A stretch of DNA of 13,381 nt, taken from positions 1-13,381 of the forward strand of contig QFQD01000086.1 in NCBI GenBank assembly GCA_003241485.1. The letters run 5' to 3'. Positions within the stretch are counted from its first letter, which is position 1. Every line of letters begins with the position of its first letter. The stretch is from Ancylobacter novellus. GTDB taxonomy: Bacteria; Pseudomonadota; Alphaproteobacteria; Rhizobiales; Xanthobacteraceae. Positions 1 to 6,883 of this stretch are shown one piece after another. The translations under genes and the position numbers were made by a program. A model generated the notes under the pieces. That model was not told where the DNA came from. It saw nothing but the letters and a program-made list of their open reading frames with translations, and made no database searches.

Positions 1-1
1 G

Positions 2-2086
2 TTTGCGCTGCTGGCGCCGCATCTCATCAATGCGGGCGCGGACAACACCGCCTGGGTCGGTGACTACAAGGGCACGCCGATGCTCTTTGCCTCCGGCCGT
101 CGCGGCCAGTCTCTGGCGCTGGCCTGCTCGGCGCCATGGAAGGCGCTTTCCGTCGGCTATGTCGGCACATCGGACGGGTGGCAGCAGCTCAGCCAGACCG
201 GCGCGCTGGACGACCGCTACCGCCGGGCCGAGTGCGGCAATGTCGCGCTTAGCGGGGAAATCGACCTTACCGCCTGCAATGGCGAGATGCTGGTCGCGCT
301 CGGCTTCGGCGCACGTCCGGAAGAGGCGGGCTTTCGCGCCATCTCCAGCCTGCAGGAAGGCTTCGAGGAACTGCGCCGCACCTATGTGCAGGGCTGGCGG
401 AACTGGCAGAACACGCTGGCCCCGCTCGACCATCCGCAGAACCGCTCGAACATCAACACCTACCGCGCCAGCACCATCGTGCTCGCCACCCACCAGCCCT
501 ATTCGACGCCCGGCGCCATCATCGCCAGCCTCTCCATTCCCTGGGGCTTCAACAAGGGCGACGAGGATCTCGGCGGCTACCATCTGGTGTGGCCGCGCGA
601 CCTGGTGGAGAACGCCGGCGGCCTGCTCGCCGCCGGTGCCACCGACGAGGCCAAGTCCGTGCTCGGCTATCTGCGCGGCATTCAGGAGCAGGACGGGCAC
701 TGGTCGCAGAATGTCTGGCTCGATGGCGCGCCCTACTGGGAGGGCGTGCAGATGGACGAATGCGCGTTCCCCATCCTGCTTGCCGACATGATCCGCCGCG
801 GCGGGCATTTCAGCCGTGGCGAACTCGACGGCTACATGGACATGATCGAACGCGCCGCCCGCTTCATCGTGCTCAACGGTCCCGTCACCGGACAGGATCG
901 CTGGGAGGAGGATGCCGGCTATTCGCCCTTCACCCTCGCGGCGGAAATCGCCGCGCTGCTGGCCGCCGCCGACATGCTGGAACTCGCCGGCCGCACGGAC
1001 GACGCGCAGTATCTGCGCGAGAAGGCCGATGCGTGGAACGACTCCATCGAGCACTGGACCTTCGCCACCGGCACGGATCTCGCGGACCGGCTGGGCATCG
1101 AGGGCTATTATGTGCGCGTCGCCCCGCCCGAGACAGCGGACGCCGCCTCCCCGCTCGACGGCTTCGTGCCGGTGAAGAACCGTCCGCCGGCCGACACCGA
1201 CCAGCCGGCGGCGCAGCTCATCAGCCCGGACGCGCTGGCGCTGGTGCGCTTCGGTCTGCGCGCGCCGGACGATCCGCGCATCCTCGCCACCATCAAGGCC
1301 ATCGACGCCATCCTCAAGGTCGAGCTGCCGCAGGGGCCGGTCTGGTACCGCTACAATGGCGACGGCTATGGCGAGCATGAGGACGGCTCGCCCTTCTTCG
1401 GCACCGGCATCGGCCGCGCCTGGCCGCTGCTCACCGGCGAGCGCGCCCATTACGAGATCGCCGCCGGCAATCTGGTGCGGGCCGGGCAGCTGCTCGTCAC
1501 GCTGGAGGACTGCGCGGGCCCCGGCGGGCTGCTGCCCGAGCAGGTGTGGGACCAGGACGACATTCCCGCGCGCGAACTCTACAAGGGCCGCCCCTCGGGC
1601 AGCGCCATGCCGCTGGTGTGGGCGCATTCCGAGCACATCAAGCTGCTGCGCTCGCTGAAGGACGGCAAGGTGTTCGACACCCCGCCGCAGACCGTGCAGC
1701 GCTATCTCGTGGACAAGGTCACCTCGCCGCGGCGGCTCTGGCACTTCAACGAGAAGCTGCGCTCCCTGCCCGCCGGGCTCGCCTTGCGCATCGAGCTGCC
1801 GGCGCCGGCCATCATCCACTGGACGCTGGACGGCTGGACCACGACGCAGGACACGCCCACCCGCCCGACCGGCTTCGGCCTCCACATCGCCGACCTGCCC
1901 ACCACCGCGGCGCAGCACGGCCGGCATCTGCGGTTCACCTTCTTCTGGCCGGAGGCGCAGAAGTGGGAGGGCGAGGACTTCGCCGTCATGGTCGACGGCG
2001 ACGGATCGCTGTTTCACGCCAGCGCCGACGAGGCCGACCACGAGGTGAGCCGGCGGGTCGCCGAGCCGGCGCGCGCATCGAGTTGA
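2..2086 (+). CDS. GH15 glucoamylase (glucan 1,4-alpha-glucosidase), 5' truncated by window edge
   Basis: An exo-acting inverting glycosidase that releases beta-glucose from the non-reducing ends of starch or maltodextrin-type alpha-glucans. The reading frame is open to the left edge; the ATG at 80 is internal, because residues upstream of it (APHL, then NTAWVGDYKGTPMLFA) belong to the conserved N-terminal beta-sandwich domain of bacterial glucoamylase/glucodextranase. Roughly 100 N-terminal residues are missing if the protein has the usual length of about 790-800, so any signal peptide cannot be judged. Catalytic-domain motifs are clear: WPRDL near 599, the general acid Glu in QMDE (codon 758-760), and the general base Glu in GLLPEQVWD (codon 1538-1540). 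The end (about 1780-2000, HWTLDGW, FTFFWPEAQKWEG) looks like a C-terminal beta domain. It is followed closely by a glucokinase gene, which fits use of the released glucose. Family is secure; exact substrate (starch, glycogen or dextran) is not. Confidence 0.92.
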   Translation, partial: FALLAPHLINAGADNTAWVGDYKGTPMLFASGRRGQSLALACSAPWKALSVGYVGTSDGWQQLSQTGALDDRYRRAECGNVALSGEIDLTACNGEMLVALGFGARPEEAGFRAISSLQEGFEELRRTYVQGWRNWQNTLAPLDHPQNRSNINTYRASTIVLATHQPYSTPGAIIASLSIPWGFNKGDEDLGGYHLVWPRDLVENAGGLLAAGATDEAKSVLGYLRGIQEQDGHWSQNVWLDGAPYWEGVQMDECAFPILLADMIRRGGHFSRGELDGYMDMIERAARFIVLNGPVTGQDRWEEDAGYSPFTLAAEIAALLAAADMLELAGRTDDAQYLREKADAWNDSIEHWTFATGTDLADRLGIEGYYVRVAPPETADAASPLDGFVPVKNRPPADTDQPAAQLISPDALALVRFGLRAPDDPRILATIKAIDAILKVELPQGPVWYRYNGDGYGEHEDGSPFFGTGIGRAWPLLTGERAHYEIAAGNLVRAGQLLVTLEDCAGPGGLLPEQVWDQDDIPARELYKGRPSGSAMPLVWAHSEHIKLLRSLKDGKVFDTPPQTVQRYLVDKVTSPRRLWHFNEKLRSLPAGLALRIELPAPAIIHWTLDGWTTTQDTPTRPTGFGLHIADLPTTAAQHGRHLRFTFFWPEAQKWEGEDFAVMVDGDGSLFHASADEADHEVSRRVAEPARASS

Positions 2087-2099
2087 GAGGAAGCACGAC

Positions 2100-2819
2100 A
2101 TGACAGGCAAGGCGGCGGATCAGGCGGCGGGCATTCTCGCGGTCGATATCGGCGGCACCGGGCTGAAATGCGCGGTGATCGACGACCATGGCACCATGAT
2201 CTCGGAGCGCGAGCGGGTCGACACGCCCCATCCCTGCCACCCGCAGGCGCTGCTCGACGCCTATGCCGGCATGGCGGCGAAGCATCCCGCCTTCGACCGG
2301 ATCTCGATCGGCTTCCCCGGCGTGGTGCGCGACGGCAAGGTTCTCACCGCGCCCAATCTCGGCACCGAGCTATGGGAGGGCTTCGCGCTGGCCGAGGCAA
2401 TGTCGGCACGCCTCAAGGCCCCCGCCCGGCTGATCAACGACGCCGAGATGCAGGGCTATGGCATCGTCTCCGGCAAGGGGCTGGAAATGGTGCTGACGCT
2501 GGGCACCGGCGCGGGCACCGCGCTTTTCCGCAATGGCGAGCTGATGCCGCATATGGAGCTTGCGCACCATCCGGTGCACGACAACCTCACCTATGACGAA
2601 TATCTCGGCGTCGCCGCCTATGAGAAGCATGGCAAGCACCACTGGAACAAGCACGTCGCACGGGTGATCGAGCTGCTCTATGTGCTGCTGCATTACGACC
2701 ATCTCTATCTCGGCGGCGGCAACGCCAAGCATGTCGAGATCGAGCTGCCGGCCAATGTCAGCCTCGCCGACAATGATGCCGGCCTCACCGGCGGCGCCGC
2801 GCTCTGGCGCACCCGCTGA
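2100..2819 (+). CDS. ROK-family glucokinase, polyphosphate-glucokinase-like
   Basis: Predicted to phosphorylate glucose to glucose 6-phosphate in the cytoplasm using ATP or polyphosphate. The 239-residue protein has the phosphate loop DIGGTG (residues 16-21), GFPGVV (71-76), the catalytic Asp in LINDAEM (D114), the second phosphate motif GTGAGT (135-140), the ELAHH stretch at the ROK glucose-binding ExGH position (153-157), and LGGGNA near the C-terminus. The cysteine zinc motif of many ROK kinases and repressors is absent, and there is no DNA-binding domain, so this is a kinase and not a regulator. The short length and motif style resemble bacterial polyphosphate glucokinases, but phosphate-donor choice cannot be read from the sequence. 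It starts 13 nt after the glucoamylase stop, with AGGA at 2088-2091 eight bases before the ATG, so the two are very likely cotranscribed. Confidence 0.85.
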   Translation: MTGKAADQAAGILAVDIGGTGLKCAVIDDHGTMISERERVDTPHPCHPQALLDAYAGMAAKHPAFDRISIGFPGVVRDGKVLTAPNLGTELWEGFALAEAMSARLKAPARLINDAEMQGYGIVSGKGLEMVLTLGTGAGTALFRNGELMPHMELAHHPVHDNLTYDEYLGVAAYEKHGKHHWNKHVARVIELLYVLLHYDHLYLGGGNAKHVEIELPANVSLADNDAGLTGGAALWRTR

Positions 2820-2843
2820 CGGCATCTGAGGACGCCGGAAGGT

Positions 2844-2860
2844 ATCGCGCTGGGCGCGAT
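2844..2860 (+). other. small hairpin after the glucokinase gene
   Basis: A perfect 7-bp inverted repeat (ATCGCGC / GCGCGAT) with a 3-nt loop lies 25 nt after the glucokinase stop. It could be a weak transcript-end structure for the glucoamylase-glucokinase operon. It has no T-tract, so it is not a convincing intrinsic terminator. Confidence 0.3.
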
Positions 2861-2903
2861 CGCGACCTCAGGGAAGGAAAGCACCGAACCTCGCGATCGG
2901 TAC

Positions 2904-2928
2904 GGAACGATGCGCGCGCTGTCTTGTT
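2904..2928 (+). promoter_or_regulatory. EcfG-type general stress promoter for the ferritin-like gene
   Basis: GGAAC at 2904-2908 is followed after exactly 16 nt by TGTT at 2925-2928. This matches the alphaproteobacterial EcfG consensus GGAAC-N16/17-cGTT except for the first base of the -10 box. The -10 lies 39 nt before the ATG of the DUF892 gene, a normal leader length. YciE/YciF/DUF892 proteins are commonly general-stress genes in this group, so position and target agree. The start point would be expected near 2935. Confidence 0.65.
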
Positions 2929-2967
2929 CTTCGCTGGCTTGGGAGAAACATCCATCAGGAGACGGAC

Positions 2968-3465
2968 ATGGCAGAGAAGAACCTCGACACACTGTTCCAC
3001 GAGACTCTCAAGGACATCTATTACGCGGAGCGCAAGATTCTGAAGGCGCTGCCGAAGATGGCGCGCGGCGCGCAGTCGCCCGAGATCAAGGCGGCTTTCG
3101 AGAAGCACCGCGAGGAAACCGAAGGACAGATCGAGCGCCTGCAGCAGGTGTTCGAGATGATCGGCAAGCGCCCGCAGGGCAAGACCTGCCCGGCCATCGA
3201 CGGCATCCTTGAGGAAGGCGAGGAGATCCTCGAAGAATTCAAGGGCCAGCCGGCTCTCGACGCCGGCCTCGCCGCCGCCGCGCAGGCGGTCGAGCACTAC
3301 GAGATCAGCCGCTACGGCACGCTGAAGCGCTGGGCCCAGGTGATGGGCCTCAAGGACGCGGTGAAGCTGCTCGACGCCACGCTGAAGGAAGAATCCCTGA
3401 CCGACGAGACCCTGTCCAAGCTCGCCGATCAGGTCGCCAACGCCAAGGCGCTGAAGGCGGCGTGA
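2968..3465 (+). CDS. DUF892 / YciE-YciF-type ferritin-like protein
   Basis: A 165-residue, highly charged, all-helical protein of the DUF892 family, which folds as a ferritin-like four-helix bundle and is linked to stress; a biochemical role is not established for the family. Visible family motifs are LFHETLKDIYYAERKILKAL (residues 9-28), FEKHREETEGQIERL (44-58), VEHYEISRYGTL (108-119) and LKEESLTDETL (139-149). E21, H47, E112 and E141/E142 are candidate metal ligands by position, not proven. Length is typical for the family. The start is fixed by AGGAGA at 2957-2962, five bases before the ATG. It has its own EcfG-type promoter and a GC hairpin after the stop, so it looks monocistronic. No signal peptide; cytoplasmic. 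Confidence 0.9.
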   Translation: MAEKNLDTLFHETLKDIYYAERKILKALPKMARGAQSPEIKAAFEKHREETEGQIERLQQVFEMIGKRPQGKTCPAIDGILEEGEEILEEFKGQPALDAGLAAAAQAVEHYEISRYGTLKRWAQVMGLKDAVKLLDATLKEESLTDETLSKLADQVANAKALKAA

Positions 3466-3470
3466 CCCGT

Positions 3471-3494
3471 GGCGCCGGCGGCAACGCCGGCGCC
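3471..3494 (+). terminator. perfect 10-bp GC hairpin after the ferritin-like gene
   Basis: GGCGCCGGCG, loop GCAA, CGCCGGCGCC: a perfect 10-bp stem closed by a GNRA-type tetraloop, starting 5 nt after the DUF892 stop codon. It is very stable and well placed as a transcript end or 3' stabiliser. No T-run follows, so it is not a classical intrinsic terminator; pausing, Rho-assisted ending or mRNA protection are alternatives. Confidence 0.55.
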
Positions 3495-3597
3495 CGACCG
3501 CCTCACCTCGAAACACCGCGCGATCCCGAAAAGGCAGCGGCACGGCAGCTCGCCAATCTGGTAGGACAGTAGTGCCCCTGCTCGTTTTGGTGATCGA

Positions 3598-5163
3598 ATG
3601 CCGTCCCTCATCGCCCGGCTCACGACCGAGCCCGCACCGCTCCGCTGCATTGAACGCCAGGTCTGGCACCCGTGGCTGATCGTCGGCCTGGTGTCGATGG
3701 GTGCCTTCATAGGGCAGCTCGACGCCACCATCGTCCAGCTCGCCCTGCCGACGCTCGGGCGCTATTTCGACGCTCCGCTTCAACACGTCAGCTGGATCGC
3801 CCTTTCCTATCTCGCGGCCTTCGTTTCCTTCCTGCCCATCTTCGGCCGGCTGTGCGAAATGTTCGGCCGCAAGACGCTGTACCTTGTCGGCTACCTCATC
3901 TTCATCCTCGCCACCGCGCTGTGCGGCCTTGCCACCAGCTTCGAGCAGCTGGTGGTCTTTCGCTTCCTGCAGGGTGTGGGCGGCTCGCTGCTGGGCGCCA
4001 ACAGCATCTCCATTTTGGTGAAGACCGTCTCGGCGGAACAGCGCGGGCGGGCCCTCGGCTGGTTCGCCGCGGCGCAGGCCGTCGGCATGAGCGCGGGCCC
4101 GGTGCTGGGCGGCCTCATTCTCGCGTCGCTCGGCTGGCGATCGATCTTCTGGCTGACCGCGCCGGTCGGGGCGGTTGCCTTCGTCATTGGCTGGCTGGCG
4201 CTGCCGCGGAGCACCGGTGGGCAGCCCGAGCGCGCGTTCGACTGGGGCGGCATGCTGTTGATCGGGCCTGCGCTGGTGCTGATCGTTGCCGTTCTCAATC
4301 ACGTCTCGACCTCTGGCCTCGATTCCCCGGCGACCCTTGGCGGCCTTGCCATCGCCGCCGTGCTGCTCGCTTTGCTGGCGTGGCGCGAACGCGCCTTCCA
4401 CGCGCCGCTGATCGACCCCGCCTTGTTCCGGAACGCCGCGTTCTGCAGTGCCGCGGCGGGGGTCGCACTCGGCTACGCGCAGCTGTTCGGCATGTTCTTT
4501 CTGATGTCCTTCGCGCAGGGCCACGGCTTCGGCGAGCCGCCCGGGGTCGCCGGCCTGCACCTCGCCATCATTCCTGTCGCCATCGGGCTTACCGCCCCCT
4601 TCAGCAGCACGGTGAAGGAGCGGCTGGGCGGACGCTGGATCGGCATGGCAGGCATGGCGCTCAGCTTCTTCGCTGTCGTCCTGCTGTTCGCCACTCTCGG
4701 GCGGGTGGAGAACCACCGGCTCTTCGACGGCCTCGCCTATGCGCTCTTCGGCATCGGCCTTGGCCTCTACATCGCGCCCAACAACCAGGTGGCGATTGCC
4801 GCCGTGCCGCCGGCTCTGGCGGGCCCCGCCGGCTCGCTCCTCAATCTGATGCGCGCGCTGGGAACCAGTCTCGGCGTGGCAGGCGGGGCGACCATGCTCG
4901 CGCTGAACCTGGACAGTCCCGATGGGAGCGCGCAGGCATGGTTCGCCTCCAGCGGCGCCGAAATGCTGGCCGCGGTGCGCCACAGCCTGCCGCTGCTGGG
5001 CGCGAGCGTCGCGCTCGCCGGCCTTGCGGCGTGGTATGCCGCACGAAAGGTCGAGGAGCGCAGGGCGCGGGATGAGAGCGCCGGCCAGGGCTCAGAGGCC
5101 GAGCGCGCACCCGTCCTTCCGGGGGTCCGAGGCGCCGGTAAGCGTGCCCGGTTGCCGGTTTAG
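3598..5163 (+). CDS. MFS transporter, DHA2 (EmrB/QacA) family drug exporter
   Basis: A predicted inner-membrane proton-coupled exporter of 521 residues, with about 14 hydrophobic segments as usual for DHA2. Motifs in order: D1 LDATIVQLALPTL (residues 41-53), motif A GRLCEMFGRK (83-92), motif B RFLQGVGGS (122-130), and motif C with SAGPVLGG (165-172). The C-terminal tail after the last helix is charged and arginine-rich, and its coding sequence overlaps the end of the opposing gene. The ATG is the first good start after an in-frame stop at 3562; no strong Shine-Dalgarno sequence precedes it (only GGTGAT), so translation may be modest. No adaptor protein (EmrA-like) or regulator sits beside it, so the substrate cannot be inferred. 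Confidence 0.88.
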   Translation: MPSLIARLTTEPAPLRCIERQVWHPWLIVGLVSMGAFIGQLDATIVQLALPTLGRYFDAPLQHVSWIALSYLAAFVSFLPIFGRLCEMFGRKTLYLVGYLIFILATALCGLATSFEQLVVFRFLQGVGGSLLGANSISILVKTVSAEQRGRALGWFAAAQAVGMSAGPVLGGLILASLGWRSIFWLTAPVGAVAFVIGWLALPRSTGGQPERAFDWGGMLLIGPALVLIVAVLNHVSTSGLDSPATLGGLAIAAVLLALLAWRERAFHAPLIDPALFRNAAFCSAAAGVALGYAQLFGMFFLMSFAQGHGFGEPPGVAGLHLAIIPVAIGLTAPFSSTVKERLGGRWIGMAGMALSFFAVVLLFATLGRVENHRLFDGLAYALFGIGLGLYIAPNNQVAIAAVPPALAGPAGSLLNLMRALGTSLGVAGGATMLALNLDSPDGSAQAWFASSGAEMLAAVRHSLPLLGASVALAGLAAWYAARKVEERRARDESAGQGSEAERAPVLPGVRGAGKRARLPV

Positions 5164-6681
5164 CCGAATGGCCTGCGCCCCGCCGATGGGCCGGCCGGAC
5201 GGCACGATGTCGAAGCCGCGTCGGCGCAATTCGGCGAGCGTCTCGGGCGGGAACGTGTCTTCCGCCTCGACCTGCCCGGTGCCGGGAATCGGGAACAGGC
5301 GCGGCAGGTCGATCGCCTCCTGCAGCCCGAGGCCGAAATCCAGCACCTTCGAGACGAAATGCGCGTGGCCCATGGCCTGGTAATGCCCGCCCATCACGCC
5401 GAACGGCATCAGCGGCAGGCCGTCCTTCATCACCATGCCGGGGATGATGGTGTGCATGGGCCGTTTTCCCGGAGCGAGTTCGTTCGGGTGGCCCTCTGTC
5501 AGCACGAAGCTCTGGCCGCGATTGTGCAGCAGCACGCCCGAGCGGGGCGCGACGAGACCCGCGCCGAACGGGTTGAATATGGAATTGATGAAGCTCGCGC
5601 AGTTCCCCGCCTTGTCGACCACGCAGATATACACCGTGTCGCGGTGCTCGCCGCCGTCGAAGGCCGGCATGGCCTCAAGCGCCCTTTCGAGCGTGATGCG
5701 GCCGGCGAGGTCGTCCGCCAGCGCGTCGGAGAGCAGGTAGTCCACCGGCACGGTCGCCTGCGCGGGATCGGCCAGGAAGCGGTCGCGCGCGGCATAGGCC
5801 AGACGCGTGGCCTCGATCTCGACATGGAGCCGGTCGGCCGAGAGCGGGTCGCCCTTGGCCGGAAAGCGCGACAGAATGTTGAGGATCATCAGCGCGATGA
5901 CACCCTGGCCGTTGGGCGGGCATTCATAGACCTCGTGGCCACGGAAGCCGGTCTGGGTCGGCTCGACATACTCGCCGGCGGCATGGACGAAATCGCTGAG
6001 CGTGTGCAGGCCGCCAAGGCCGTTGAGATAGGCGACGATGTCCTGCGCGACGGGACCGCGATAAAAGCCGTCGCGCCCCTCGCGCGCAATGATCTCCAGC
6101 GTGTCCGCCAGCTCGGGCTGGCGATGCACCTCGCCCACCGCAGGCGGGCGCCCGCCCGGCAGGAAGACGCGGGCGGCATTGGCGTCGCCGGCCAGCAGCG
6201 CGGCCTCCTTCGCCCAGTCGTACTGCACGCGCTCGGCCACGCCATAGCCGTGGCGGGCGAGGCGGATGGCGGGGGCGAGCAGGTCGCCGAAAGGCAGGAC
6301 GCCATGGTCGGCGTGCAGCCGGGTCCAGGCGTCGACCGCGCCGGGAATGGTGACAGAATGCGGTGACTGGCGGGGAATCTGCGTCAGCCCCGCGCGCCGG
6401 AGATGGGCGGCGGTCAGTGCCGCGGGGGCGCGGCCGGAGCCGTTGAAGGCGTGCACCTTGCCATCTTCGCCCGCCAGCAGGGCGAAGCAATCGCCGCCGA
6501 TGCCGGTGGAGCCCGGCTCGACCACGCATTGCACCGCGCAGGCCGCAATCGCCGCATCCAGCGCGCTGCCGCCCGCCTCCAGCACGCGCAGCGCGGCGAG
6601 CGTCGCGGTGGGATGCGAGGTCGCCGCCATCGCCTGGCGGCTCACGACGGCCGACCGGCCCGGCTTCTGGAAGTCACGCAT
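5092..6681 (-). CDS. gamma-glutamyltransferase-family Ntn hydrolase (HpxW-like)
   Basis: A 529-residue self-processing N-terminal-nucleophile hydrolase. Conserved family blocks are visible: EPGSTGIGGD near residue 55, the maturation site DTVYICVVD with the predicted nucleophile Thr349 (codon 5635-5637), then SFINSIFNPFGAGL, LHNRGQSF, the GKRPMHTIIPGMV stretch, FGVMGGHYQAMGH, and the C-terminal SDPRKDG. These resemble oxamate amidohydrolase HpxW and other GGT-like amidases more than periplasmic GGT, and there is no signal peptide. The substrate is therefore open and a glutathione role should not be assumed. I chose the ATG at 6681 because AAGGA lies about 7 nt upstream; a GTG at 6702 would add 7 residues but has no ribosome site. 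The last 72 bases overlap, tail to tail, the end of the MFS gene. Confidence 0.88.
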   Translation of the reverse strand: MRDFQKPGRSAVVSRQAMAATSHPTATLAALRVLEAGGSALDAAIAACAVQCVVEPGSTGIGGDCFALLAGEDGKVHAFNGSGRAPAALTAAHLRRAGLTQIPRQSPHSVTIPGAVDAWTRLHADHGVLPFGDLLAPAIRLARHGYGVAERVQYDWAKEAALLAGDANAARVFLPGGRPPAVGEVHRQPELADTLEIIAREGRDGFYRGPVAQDIVAYLNGLGGLHTLSDFVHAAGEYVEPTQTGFRGHEVYECPPNGQGVIALMILNILSRFPAKGDPLSADRLHVEIEATRLAYAARDRFLADPAQATVPVDYLLSDALADDLAGRITLERALEAMPAFDGGEHRDTVYICVVDKAGNCASFINSIFNPFGAGLVAPRSGVLLHNRGQSFVLTEGHPNELAPGKRPMHTIIPGMVMKDGLPLMPFGVMGGHYQAMGHAHFVSKVLDFGLGLQEAIDLPRLFPIPGTGQVEAEDTFPPETLAELRRRGFDIVPSGRPIGGAQAIRLNRQPGTLTGASDPRKDGCALGL

Positions 6682-6796
6682 GGAGGTGTCCTTTTTCGTC
6701 ACGTCATCCGGCCGCTGGCGCGGGAACTGCCTAATGTAGCGTCACACGCATGCTCGATCTGCAGGGACAAACCGTCAATCCACGCCTCAATGGCCG

Positions 6797-6833
6797 GACA
6801 AACACAAAGCAGCCCTCGCGGACGAGGGCTGCT
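6797..6833 (-). terminator. intrinsic terminator of the CVNH-repeat gene
   Basis: Read on the - strand there is an 11-bp perfect stem (AGCAGCCCTCG / CGAGGGCTGCT, positions 6833-6823 and 6818-6808) with a 4-nt loop TCCG. It is followed by a T-rich tail (TTGTGTTTGT). It lies about 50 nt after the stop codon of the CVNH gene and before the GGT-family gene on the same strand, so it separates the two transcripts. Confidence 0.85.
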
Positions 6834-6883
6834 GGTGGCACTGGCGTGTGAGCCCGCGCGGGCCGGAGCGCGGAAAATCCCGG

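Noticed and set aside
80..82. ATG as the start of the glucoamylase
   Set aside because: The frame is open to the window edge and the 26 residues before this ATG match the conserved N-terminal domain, so the true start is outside the window.
2785..4983. 732-residue open frame on the - strand
   Set aside because: It runs antisense across three features (glucokinase end, DUF892 gene, MFS gene), has a highly charged non-protein-like composition and no domain; a GC-rich antisense artefact.
6682..6702. GTG at 6702 as start of the GGT-family gene
   Set aside because: No ribosome site precedes it, whereas AAGGA is well placed for the ATG at 6681.
6750..6778. TTGACG-N17-GAGCAT promoter candidate for the GGT-family gene (- strand)
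   Set aside because: Good -35 but only 3 of 6 matches at -10; not enough for a call, although the position is plausible.
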